Positions 1 to 5,185 of a DNA stretch of 5,185 nt are shown in pieces. Position 1 is the stretch's first letter; every line of letters starts with the position of its first letter. Under the pieces are notes generated by a model. The model did no database searches, was not told the origin of the DNA, and worked only from the letters and a program-made list of their open reading frames with translations. Position numbers and translations under genes: made by a program. The DNA is taken from NCBI GenBank assembly GCA_031265005.1, contig JAISDD010000259.1:1-5185 (forward strand), in the 5' to 3' direction. This stretch comes from Syntrophomonadaceae bacterium (GTDB lineage Bacteria > Bacillota > Syntrophomonadia > Syntrophomonadales > Syntrophomonadaceae).

Positions 1-224
1 TGTTCTTCATTGAGGAATATAGCTCTGGTTTTGGACGAATCGCGGCGAATAAAACCGGCTTCTGCCAGCTGCAGAAGATAAGTATGAGCCGTAGAACTGG
101 ATTTAAGTCCGACAGCTTCCGCGATTTCTCGAACTGAAGGAGGAAATCCGTTTTCATATATACATTTTTTTATATAATCGAGTACTTCTTGCTGCCGGCG
201 TTTTAGAATGACTTTTTTACCCAA
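1..224 (-). CDS. lexA: LexA SOS repressor, N-terminal DNA-binding domain (partial, cut by window start)
   Basis: LexA represses SOS genes and is inactivated by RecA-stimulated self-cleavage. The 74 visible codons read as a LexA winged helix-turn-helix domain: an opening helix with [10 protein letters not shown] (residues 9-18), the family hallmark [15 protein letters not shown] (26-40), the recognition segment [12 protein letters not shown] (42-53), and the wing [14 protein letters not shown] (56-69). The Ser-Lys protease domain lies outside the window. The start is TTG at 222-224. It is the only possible start, because an in-frame stop sits at 237-239 and the nearby ATG at 230-232 is out of frame. 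A Shine-Dalgarno AAGGAG (233-238) lies 8 bases upstream. The gene is divergent from cydA and has its own promoter with an SOS box, as expected for autoregulation. The assignment is firm for the domain and strong for lexA, given the SOS box. Confidence 0.93.
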   Translation of the reverse strand, partial: MGKKVILKRRQQEVLDYIKKCIYENGFPPSVREIAEAVGLKSSSTAHTYLLQLAEAGFIRRDSSKTRAIFLNEE

Positions 225-258
225 ATTTTCATCTCCTTAATAAACTAATTTTATCATA

Positions 259-287
259 AGTATAGAAAAGAAAACATATGTTCTCAA
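259..287 (-). promoter_or_regulatory. lexA promoter
   Basis: On the minus strand, a -35 TTGAGA (282-287) and a -10 TATACT (259-264) are separated by exactly 17 bases, which is the optimal sigma-A spacing. Transcription would begin near 252, about 28 bases before the TTG start. The SOS box at 271-284 fills most of the spacer and overlaps the -35, so LexA bound there would block polymerase. The site is inferred from consensus matching only. Confidence 0.7.
271..284. promoter_or_regulatory. SOS box (LexA operator) of lexA
   Basis: The 14 bases AAAACATATGTTCT match 11 positions of the Gram-positive consensus CGAACATATGTTCG, and the central AACATATGTT is a perfect palindrome. Read on the lexA strand it is AGAACATATGTTTT, which shares 13 bases with the box before recA at 5092-5105. 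It lies inside the lexA promoter, which fits autorepression by LexA. Confidence 0.85.
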
Positions 288-388
288 TTAAAAACTAATG
301 CGTGCGATAAATTTATTGGTATATATTTTTTTGTGTTTTTAATAAAATATTATCGCGCATAAAAAAATCTCAATTGGAATTAATGCGT
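282..388. repeat. Direct repeat pair in the lexA-cydA intergenic region
   Basis: The element TCTCAATT-(5 or 6 bases)-TAATGCGT occurs at 282-303 and again at 368-388. Both 8-base blocks are identical and in the same order, while the spacer differs (AAAAAC against GGAAT). The first copy overlaps the lexA -35 region and the last bases of the SOS box. The second lies about 35 bases before the cydA -35. The pair may bind a regulator or be the remains of a local duplication. No known family is recognised. Confidence 0.55.
298..360. repeat. Imperfect 20-base inverted repeat between lexA and cydA
   Basis: The left arm at 298-317 and the right arm at 341-360 share the blocks ATGCG, CGATAA and TTTATT when one arm is reverse complemented. 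A 2-base shift separates the first two blocks, and the loop is 23 AT-rich bases (318-340). It sits between the two divergent promoters and lacks a closing U-tract on either strand that would make it a typical terminator. An operator or DNA-bending site is possible. The function is unknown. Confidence 0.5.
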
Positions 389-421
389 TGATTTAAAAGA
401 TATAAGAATATTCAAAAAATT

Positions 422-450
422 TTGACATTTTTGGTTGTATTTTTTACAAT
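422..450 (+). promoter_or_regulatory. cydAB promoter
   Basis: A perfect -35 TTGACA (422-427) is followed after exactly 17 bases by TACAAT (445-450), which matches five of six -10 positions. An A/T-rich stretch at about 391-421 upstream could act as an UP element. Transcription would start near 457, giving a leader of roughly 45 bases. The Shine-Dalgarno AAGGAGG (485-491) lies 10 bases before the cydA ATG. This looks like a strong sigma-A promoter, probably held down by a repressor (see the palindromes at 435-449 and 455-468). Confidence 0.75.
435..449. promoter_or_regulatory. Palindrome TTGTA-N5-TACAA overlapping the cydA -10 (candidate operator)
   Basis: The 15 bases have perfect 5-base arms around a T-rich centre and cover the promoter spacer and most of the -10 box, a classic repressor position. 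The redox sensor Rex, a known cydAB regulator in Gram-positive bacteria, uses an 18-base site (TTGT-N10-ACAA), so the spacing here (TTGT-N7-ACAA) does not fit Rex. The binding protein is unknown. Confidence 0.4.
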
Positions 451-454
451 TTTA

Positions 455-468
455 TATTAAATTTAATA
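455..468. promoter_or_regulatory. Perfect 14-base AT palindrome at the predicted cydA transcription start
   Basis: TATTAAATTTAATA is its own reverse complement and spans the predicted start point near 457. Its position just downstream of the -10 suits a repressor site. It is all A and T in an AT-rich region, so chance is a real alternative. Confidence 0.3.
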
Positions 469-501
469 CATAAAAAAGAAACTCAAGGAGGCTTTTTTGA
501 T

Positions 502-1872
502 ATGGATGTTTTATTATTATCACGTTTGCAATTTGCCATTACAGCCGCGATTCATTTTATTTTTCCGGCGCTGACCATTGGAATGGCTTGGTTAAATGTG
601 GTTTTTGTTGCAAGATATTTCCGCAGCGGCGATGTGGAAGACCAAAAACTTGCTAACTTTTGGATCAATGTTTTTACTTTGACATTCGCTTTAGGGGTTG
701 CTACCGGGGTGGTTATGGTTTTTCAATTTGGAACCAATTGGGGTGATTACGCTCGTTTTGTAGGAGATATTTTTGGAGCCCCTTTAGCTGCTGAAGCGGT
801 TTTAGCTTTCTTTTTAGAAGCGACTTTTCTGGGGGTTTTGGTATGGGGACGCAATCGTATCGGCAAGAAATTGTTTTTGGTTTCCAGTTTTTTAGTGGCT
901 TTTGGCGCGACTTTATCGGCTTTTTGGATTATTGCCGCTAACTCTTGGCAGCAGACTCCGGCCGGATACAATTTAGTTAACGGGCGCCCGGAGTTAAGCG
1001 ATTTTATTGCTGCGGTTTTCAGCCCTTCCACTATCCCGCGTTATTTACATACGGTAGATTCATGTTTGATAGCCGGTTCTTTGTTTGTAGTAGGCGTAAG
1101 CGCCTGGTTTTTATTGCGCCGCAAAAATGAAGAGTTTGCTTTGAAATCTATAAAAACCGCTTTAGTTTTTTTCCTGATTGCTTCTTTGGTTCAAGTTGCG
1201 CTGGGGCATTTACATGCGGTTCAGGTCGCGAATACCCAGCCTGCTAAATTAGCGGCTTTTGAAGGGATATTCGATACTGAAAAAGGCGCGCCTATGCTGA
1301 TTTTCGGAATTCCCAACGAAGAGGAGGGAAAAATGGATGTGGCCATAGGCATCCCCAAACTGTTGAGTTTTATTGCGACCGGCGACCCGGAAGCTACTAT
1401 ACAGGGTTTGAATGATTTTCCTGAGGATGTCCGTCCGCCAGTAGCCCTTTCTTTCTATCCGTTTCATGTTATGTTTTATTTAGGGGGGTATTTTATCCTA
1501 TTAGGCTTGATAGGTGTCTTTTATCGCGCCAAAAATAAGTTGCCAGAGGCTAAGTGTTTCTTAAAAATAGCCATGTATTCAATACCGCTTGGAGTTATTG
1601 CCTGTGAATTAGGATGGATGGCGGCGGAAATGGGCAGACAACCTTGGGTTGTATACGGTTTACTGAGAACGGCTGACGCGGTCTCATATAATGTACCGGC
1701 CTTTCAGGTATTGCTGTCTATTTTTATTTTCGTAGTATTGTTTGTAATTTTATGTTTAGTATATTTATTTTTATTGCGGAAAAAATTGGCGGCAGGGCCT
1801 GACGGATTGGACAGTTATAGTTTTGATGACGCCGATGCTAGTGTGGAAAATGCGGTAGGAGGAGGAGAATAG
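502..1872 (+). CDS. cydA: Cytochrome bd quinol oxidase subunit I
   Basis: CydA is the heme-bearing membrane subunit of the bd oxidase. The complex oxidises quinol and reduces O2 to water with high affinity, conserving energy without pumping. The 456 residues form about nine membrane helices. Visible ligands and key residues, by alignment from memory to E. coli: His18 (E. coli His19, high-spin heme), Glu98 and Glu106 (E. coli Glu99 and Glu107), His183 and Met324 (heme b558 ligands, E. coli His186 and Met393), Lys249 and Glu254 in QPAKLAAFEG (E. coli Lys252 and Glu257, Q-loop), and the signature GRQPW (378-382). The protein is about 65 residues shorter than E. coli CydA, consistent with the short-Q-loop class. 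E. coli Arg391 is replaced by His322 (FHVM). The acidic tail ends in GGGE, whose codons form the cydB ribosome binding site. The cydB start follows one base after the stop. Confidence 0.97.
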   Translation: MDVLLLSRLQFAITAAIHFIFPALTIGMAWLNVVFVARYFRSGDVEDQKLANFWINVFTLTFALGVATGVVMVFQFGTNWGDYARFVGDIFGAPLAAEAVLAFFLEATFLGVLVWGRNRIGKKLFLVSSFLVAFGATLSAFWIIAANSWQQTPAGYNLVNGRPELSDFIAAVFSPSTIPRYLHTVDSCLIAGSLFVVGVSAWFLLRRKNEEFALKSIKTALVFFLIASLVQVALGHLHAVQVANTQPAKLAAFEGIFDTEKGAPMLIFGIPNEEEGKMDVAIGIPKLLSFIATGDPEATIQGLNDFPEDVRPPVALSFYPFHVMFYLGGYFILLGLIGVFYRAKNKLPEAKCFLKIAMYSIPLGVIACELGWMAAEMGRQPWVVYGLLRTADAVSYNVPAFQVLLSIFIFVVLFVILCLVYLFLLRKKLAAGPDGLDSYSFDDADASVENAVGGGE

Positions 1873-1873
1873 T

Positions 1874-2956
1874 ATGGTGCTTCAAATAATATGGTATCTT
1901 CTGGTTGGAGTAATAATATCAGGCTATGCGATATTAGGCGGATATGATATGGGGGTAGGTTGTTTATATCTTTTTAATAAAGACAAAAAGGAAAGAGCCG
2001 GAATGATTAAGGCTATCGGACCTTTTTGGGATGCCAACCAAGTGTGGCTGATACTGGCCGGAGGAGCTATTTTCGCAGCTTTCCCCTTCGTGTTTGCTAC
2101 TGTTTTCAGTGGTTTTTATTTGGCTATGATTTTAGTTTTAGTAGGTTTAATCCTCCGCACGGTCTCAATTGAGTTCAGGGCTCAGCTTGATACTCCGGGA
2201 TGGGCGAAGATATGGGATTTGGCTTTTGGGGTAGGCAGCTTTATTCCTTCCATATTGTTAGGAGTGGCCATCGGCAATATTATGCGGGGAATACCTTTAG
2301 ATGCGCAAACTAATTATGCCGGCTCCTTTTGGGGATTGTTGAACCCTTATTCTTTGCTGATGGGTATTTTTAGTTTAGGTTTATTTATTATGCAGGGATC
2401 AGGATTTTTAATGATAACCAGGCCTTTAATGATCAAGAAAATACAAAAATGGGCTAAAAACGCTTGGGTGTGCAGTATTGCTTTATTTGCCATTTTATCG
2501 GTAATAACTTTAATGGTATATCCTCATTTAGCAGTCAATTTACTGGCGATGCCGGTATTATTCATTTTCCCGCTGCTGGCTTTTTTAGGGCTGGCGTTTT
2601 ATCCGCAATCGTTAAAAAGCAAGGGGAAATGGCGGCCGGTAATTACCTCATCCGTAACTTTGCTGGGACTGGTGGGCTTGGTTGGGGCCAGTTTATTCCC
2701 GCGTTTGGTTCCTAATTTCAATACGGTTGATCAATTTACATCTGCTTTTGCTGGTAGTGCTTCTTCAGTTCACCTGCAAAACAGCTTAACGGCTTTCAAT
2801 GCTTCTTCCTCTCCGTTGACTTTAACAGTTATGCTAATTGTGGCCGGAATAGGAGTGCCTGTCATGTTGCTTTATACTATTTATGTGTATTCGGCGCTTA
2901 GCAAATCCGGCAGCGCAAATCAGGAGTTAGATAAAAATGTTAAAGTGAGTGTTTGA
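1874..2956 (+). CDS. cydB: Cytochrome bd quinol oxidase subunit II
   Basis: CydB is the second integral membrane subunit of the bd oxidase and pairs with CydA in the cytoplasmic membrane. The 360 residues contain the family signatures GYDMGVG (23-29, with Asp25 matching E. coli Asp29) and FWDANQVWL (51-59, with Asp53 matching E. coli Asp58 of the proton path). They also contain GGAIFAAFP (63-71), FSGFYLAMILVL (78-89), the segment FGVGSFIPSILLGVAIGN (118-135), LLNPYSLLMG (155-164) and the C-terminal helix LLYT (332-335). At E. coli Asp26 this protein has Gly22. The length is near that of the family (E. coli 379). The start ATG is one base after the cydA stop, with GGAGGAG (1861-1867) inside the cydA 3' end, so the two are cotranscribed and probably translationally coupled. 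No cydX-like small ORF follows, and the operon ends at the terminator at 2986-3022. The cydCD genes are not in this window. Confidence 0.96.
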   Translation: MVLQIIWYLLVGVIISGYAILGGYDMGVGCLYLFNKDKKERAGMIKAIGPFWDANQVWLILAGGAIFAAFPFVFATVFSGFYLAMILVLVGLILRTVSIEFRAQLDTPGWAKIWDLAFGVGSFIPSILLGVAIGNIMRGIPLDAQTNYAGSFWGLLNPYSLLMGIFSLGLFIMQGSGFLMITRPLMIKKIQKWAKNAWVCSIALFAILSVITLMVYPHLAVNLLAMPVLFIFPLLAFLGLAFYPQSLKSKGKWRPVITSSVTLLGLVGLVGASLFPRLVPNFNTVDQFTSAFAGSASSVHLQNSLTAFNASSSPLTLTVMLIVAGIGVPVMLLYTIYVYSALSKSGSANQELDKNVKVSV

Positions 2957-2985
2957 TTTTAACTTATAGTGATTTTACCATTATT

Positions 2986-3022
2986 AAAAGAGTCTGCTGC
3001 CTGGCGGAAAGACTCTTTTTTT
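2986..3022 (+). terminator. Rho-independent terminator of cydAB
   Basis: A perfect 10-base stem, AAAAGAGTCT (2986-2995) with AGACTCTTTT (3010-3019), encloses a 14-base loop and is followed by a run of T ending at 3022. It begins 30 bases after the cydB stop and separates cydAB from cinA. The A/T ends of the stem could also stop opposite-strand transcription, but no minus-strand gene ends there. Confidence 0.93.
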
Positions 3023-3079
3023 GTAATGTTTAATAGCAGTTTACGGTCTTGTAATATATTTTTGCTGGAGGCTGCGCGT

Positions 3080-3111
3080 TTGAGTTTCATTTTCCGCTGA
3101 AATGTTATAAA
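3080..3111 (+). promoter_or_regulatory. Possible cinA promoter with extended -10
   Basis: TGTTATAAA at 3103-3111 reads as an extended -10 (TG-N-TATAAA, five of six matches). The best -35 candidate is TTGAGT (3080-3085), but its 20-base spacing is too long, so the extended -10 would have to carry the promoter. Transcription would start near 3118, leaving a leader of about 115-120 bases before the likely cinA start. The terminator upstream means cinA needs a promoter in this gap. The rest of 3023-3123 shows nothing I recognise. Confidence 0.4.
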
Positions 3112-3225
3112 GTCTAATTAAGAATGTGTTTGATGTGTTATAAACGTGCGCGTTTTACTATGGAATTTTTTATAGAGCTTAAAGTATGCGAGCATATAAA
3201 AGGGCAATGTCAAAAAGTTTTAATT

Positions 3226-3231
3226 AAGGAG
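3226..3231 (+). promoter_or_regulatory. cinA ribosome binding site deciding the start
   Basis: AAGGAG is the only strong Shine-Dalgarno before the conserved domain. It is 0 bases from TTG 3232, 3 bases from CTG 3235 and 9 bases from ATA 3241. Only the last spacing is normal, and it coincides with the homology-predicted first residue. None of the in-frame ATGs at 3124, 3133 and 3160 has a comparable site. Confidence 0.65.
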
Positions 3232-4491
3232 TTGCTGAAAATAAAAAAAGCGTATATTATCTCCACTGGAACGGAAATAACGTCCGGAGCCATTGTTGAT
3301 ACAAACGGGGCCTTTCTTGCGCGTAATTTGACCGAGGAGGGTTTTAAGGTAATAGGTTGCAGTGTGGTCGGGGACGATAAAGATTACATGCATAAGCTCT
3401 TTGTCAAAACATTACAGGAAGCGGATTTGATAGTTGCTTCAGGAGGTTTGGGCCCGACTTTGGATGATGTTACCAAGCACGCGCTCTGTCAGGCGCTGGA
3501 TATGGAACTGGTGCTTGATGAAAAAGAAGAGGAAAAAATAAAACGCTATTTCCAGAAACGCGAACGCTCTATGCCGGACATTAATATTCGGCAAGCTATG
3601 TTCCCAGCCGGAGCGCAGCTGCTGGACAACAATTTCGGGACCGCTTCCGGAATGTATCTTTTGCTTCCTGAGCAAATGGTGGTTTTGCTGCCAGGCCCGC
3701 CCCGGGAATTGAAACCTATGTTTGAGCAAGAACTGCTTCCGGTTCTTAGGAAAAAATTCAATTTACAAGAAAAGAAAATTATCCGCAGAACAGTTAAAGT
3801 GTTTGGTCCAGGGGAATCGCAGGTGGAAACTATGCTTCAGCCTTTGATAGCAACTGCTAAGGGTTATTCTTTTGCTTTTTTGGCGGATGAAGGCGAGGTC
3901 CATATTAAAATTAATCTGGAGGAAGAATTTATTGCACAAGGCGATGTTTTGCTGAACAAAGCGGTGAGCGACATAGAAGATATTATGGGAGATAGTGTTT
4001 TTGGTTATGAAGAAGATACTTTAATCAGCCGCGTCTCTTTTTTATTGAAAGAGAAAAGGATGATGCTGTCGGTGGCGGAGTCATGCACTGGAGGGCTTTT
4101 AGCAAAAATGTTGACTGATCATGCGGGAAGCTCGGACTTTTTTTGGGGTTCGCTGGTGGTTTACAATAATGATGCCAAGAAAAAATTGCTGGGCGTAAAT
4201 GAGAAAACTTTACTGGAAAAAGGAGCGGTCAGCGAGGAAGTTGCCGAAGAAATGGCCGTAAATATACGCCAGAGCGCTGGAACTGACATTGCCTTATCGG
4301 TTACAGGCATAGCCGGACCAGGTGGAGCGGCTGCCGGTAAATCGGTAGGGTTAGTTTTTATAGGTTGCGCGGACGATGAAGGCTGTTTGGTTAAAAAAAT
4401 GAATTTTTCCGCTAATAGAGATTTTAATCGCTTGTTTTCAGCTAAAACCGCGTTGGATATCCTGCGCCGCCGTCTGGAGCATAAAGCATGA
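3232..4491 (+). CDS. cinA: CinA family protein (MoaB-like domain plus nicotinamide-nucleotide amidase domain)
   Basis: CinA proteins join an N-terminal MoCF/MoaB-like domain (nucleotide pyrophosphatase in characterised members) to a C-terminal PncC amidase that deamidates NMN in NAD salvage. They act in the cytoplasm and were first named as competence-inducible partners of recA. Counting from the ATA at 3241, the MoaB-like part has STGTE (8-12), GGLGPTLDD (68-76) and GPPRE (152-156). The amidase has AESCTGG (279-285, catalytic Ser281) and SVTGIAGPGG (353-362). The length of 416-419 residues is normal. The start is uncertain. The family begins M-K/R-A-x-I-I-S-T-G-T-E, which puts it at ATA 3241, 9 bases after AAGGAG (3226-3231). 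The nearest standard codon, TTG 3232, abuts that AAGGAG and is used here only as a conservative boundary. The frame stays open to ATG 3124, which has no ribosome binding site. The 3' end overlaps thpR by 4 bases (ATGA). Confidence 0.92.
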   Translation: MLKIKKAYIISTGTEITSGAIVDTNGAFLARNLTEEGFKVIGCSVVGDDKDYMHKLFVKTLQEADLIVASGGLGPTLDDVTKHALCQALDMELVLDEKEEEKIKRYFQKRERSMPDINIRQAMFPAGAQLLDNNFGTASGMYLLLPEQMVVLLPGPPRELKPMFEQELLPVLRKKFNLQEKKIIRRTVKVFGPGESQVETMLQPLIATAKGYSFAFLADEGEVHIKINLEEEFIAQGDVLLNKAVSDIEDIMGDSVFGYEEDTLISRVSFLLKEKRMMLSVAESCTGGLLAKMLTDHAGSSDFFWGSLVVYNNDAKKKLLGVNEKTLLEKGAVSEEVAEEMAVNIRQSAGTDIALSVTGIAGPGGAAAGKSVGLVFIGCADDEGCLVKKMNFSANRDFNRLFSAKTALDILRRRLEHKA

Positions 4492-5051
4492 GAGTGTTTA
4501 TCGCTATTCCTATAGAAAATGTACTCAAGGACAATATAGCGAAAATTACAAAAAACATAATGAATACCTCTGTAAAAATAAAATGGGTAGAGTATGAAAA
4601 TTACCATTTGACTTTAAAGTTTTTAGGCGACGTCTCAGTGAGCCAGACGGAAAAAGTAATGAAAAACTTAAAGAATGTTTCCCAGAATTGCCCGCCTTAT
4701 GAAATGATATTGCAAAATTTAGGATTTTTCCCGAATAACAAAAAACCTAAAGTGGTCTGGATGGGAATAAAGGAAGGAATTCCTCGAATACGCCGCCATT
4801 CGGAACTGGTTGATAATGCTGTGGCGCCTCTGGGTTTTGAAAAAGAACGGCGTCCGGTTTTTCACTTGACTTTAGGGCGAATACGTTCGGATATAACAGA
4901 TGGCGAATATATCGCGCGGGTAGAAGAATTGGGAAAAAATATGGAACCTGTGAAATTGAATGTTGACAGGTTTGATTTAATGGAAAGCCGGTTAACCTCC
5001 AAAGGGCCTATTTATACAATTTTAGAGGAATATAAAATGGATGGAAATTAA
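4488..5051 (+). CDS. thpR: RNA 2',3'-cyclic phosphodiesterase (LigT/ThpR family)
   Basis: ThpR is a cytoplasmic 2H phosphoesterase that opens 2',3'-cyclic phosphate ends of RNA to 2'-phosphates. Family members can also ligate tRNA halves in vitro. The 187 residues carry both catalytic HxTx motifs, HLTL at 40-43 and HLTL at 126-129, arranged as two similar halves. Supporting family segments are the opening RVFIAIPI (2-9), KFLGDV (44-49), GFFPN (79-83), the VVWMGI strand (89-94), TLGRIR (128-133) and the closing LMESRLTSKGPIYTILEE (164-181). The length is typical. The ATG overlaps the cinA stop as ATGA, with GGAG (4476-4479) 8 bases upstream, so translation is probably coupled to cinA. The gene lies directly before recA, a recurring order in Firmicutes. 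Its physiological substrate is not settled in bacteria. Confidence 0.95.
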   Translation: MRVFIAIPIENVLKDNIAKITKNIMNTSVKIKWVEYENYHLTLKFLGDVSVSQTEKVMKNLKNVSQNCPPYEMILQNLGFFPNNKKPKVVWMGIKEGIPRIRRHSELVDNAVAPLGFEKERRPVFHLTLGRIRSDITDGEYIARVEELGKNMEPVKLNVDRFDLMESRLTSKGPIYTILEEYKMDGN

Positions 5052-5052
5052 G

Positions 5053-5082
5053 TTGACATATCTTATATGTATGAATTAAAAT
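5053..5082 (+). promoter_or_regulatory. recA promoter
   Basis: A perfect -35 TTGACA (5053-5058) begins 2 bases after the thpR stop, followed after 18 bases by TAAAAT (5077-5082), which matches five of six -10 positions. Transcription would start near 5089, just before the SOS box at 5092-5105. This gives recA its own LexA-controlled transcription in addition to possible read-through from cinA-thpR, since no terminator separates them. Confidence 0.72.
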
Positions 5083-5091
5083 ACAGACAAC

Positions 5092-5105
5092 AGAACATAT
5101 GTTTG
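5092..5105. promoter_or_regulatory. SOS box (LexA operator) of recA
   Basis: AGAACATATGTTTG matches 12 of 14 bases of the Gram-positive consensus CGAACATATGTTCG. It lies immediately downstream of the predicted transcription start and touches the recA Shine-Dalgarno GGGAGG (5105-5110), so bound LexA would block the earliest transcription. It shares the 13-base core AGAACATATGTTT with the lexA box. Confidence 0.88.
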
Positions 5106-5117
5106 GGAGGGAAGGCA

Positions 5118-5185
5118 GTGGATGATAACCAAGGAAAAATAGAAGCGGTAAATAACGCGATAAAACATATTGAAAAACAATTTGG
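5118..5185 (+). CDS. recA: RecA recombinase, N-terminus (partial, cut by window end)
   Basis: RecA forms filaments on single-stranded DNA, drives homologous recombination and triggers LexA self-cleavage. The 22 visible codons read as the typical RecA N-terminal helix, ending in HIEKQFG (17-23), the last residue only partly present. This matches the family's QIEKQFGKGSIM start, and the earlier residues DDNQGKIEAVNNAIK (2-16) fit its polar first helix. The start is GTG at 5118-5120, with GGGAGG (5105-5110) 7 bases upstream. The nearby ATG at 5122 is out of frame and soon meets a stop. The SOS box and position after cinA-thpR support the call despite the short sequence. Confidence 0.9.
   Translation, partial: MDDNQGKIEAVNNAIKHIEKQF

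Noticed and set aside
435..449. Rex (NADH-sensing) operator before cydA
   Set aside because: The arms resemble TTGT...ACAA but the spacing is 7 instead of 10 bases, so I list it only as an unidentified palindrome.
457..501. SOS control of cydAB from the lexA side
   Set aside because: The only SOS box in the divergent region is at 271-284, inside the lexA promoter and about 140 bases before the cydA -35. That is too far for simple repression.
747..1031. Open frame of 94 codons on the minus strand inside cydA
   Set aside because: It lies wholly within the clearly coding cydA, has a low-complexity Lys/Ala-rich translation, and matches no family I recognise.
2464..2715. Open frame of 83 codons on the plus strand in another frame within cydB
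   Set aside because: It is embedded in cydB, whose frame carries the conserved bd oxidase sequence throughout.
2957..3123. A cydX-like small subunit gene or a riboswitch after cydB
   Set aside because: No short ORF with a ribosome binding site and a membrane helix is present, and apart from the terminator hairpin no structured aptamer is recognisable.
3142..3155. Small hairpin AAACG-TGCG-CGTTT in the cinA leader
   Set aside because: The 5-base stem is short, with no U-tract and no link to the start site. It is consistent with chance.
4161..4607. Open frame of 148 codons on the minus strand across the cinA-thpR junction
   Set aside because: It is opposite two well-supported genes with intact catalytic motifs, and its translation shows no family feature. 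It is a shadow of their codon use.

Overview
This is a compact, AT-rich bacterial chromosomal segment with strong AGGAGG-type ribosome binding sites, TTG and GTG starts, and a Gram-positive-type LexA operator. The order cinA-thpR-recA and the low-GC coding style point to a Firmicutes-like organism, and the Negativicutes are a reasonable guess. That placement is inference from gene order and signals, not from any search. The ability to make a cytochrome bd oxidase suggests an anaerobe or microaerophile that meets low levels of oxygen.

Layout: (1) positions 1-224, minus strand: the N-terminal DNA-binding domain of LexA, cut by the window edge. (2) Positions 225-501: a divergent regulatory region. 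It holds the lexA promoter overlapping an SOS box, a set of unexplained inverted and direct repeats, and a near-consensus promoter for cydA carrying two palindromes. (3) Positions 502-2956: cydA and cydB, the two main subunits of a short-Q-loop cytochrome bd quinol oxidase, one base apart and closed by a strong rho-independent terminator at 2986-3022. (4) About 3232-5051: cinA and thpR, overlapping by 4 bases. (5) From 5053: the recA promoter, an SOS box and the first 22 codons of recA, cut by the window edge.

How the parts work together: LexA represses and RecA induces the SOS response, and both genes at the window edges carry operators that share an identical 13-base core (AGAACATATGTTT). 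Between them lie a respiratory operon (cydAB) and two housekeeping or repair-associated genes (cinA for nucleotide and NAD salvage, thpR for 2',3'-cyclic phosphate RNA ends). I see no SOS box in front of cydA or cinA, so those are probably not direct LexA targets.

I found no mobile element, CRISPR array, RNA gene or clearly new system. The points most worth checking are the start codon of cinA, where homology and the Shine-Dalgarno sequence both point to an ATA codon, and the repeat and palindrome architecture between lexA and cydA.
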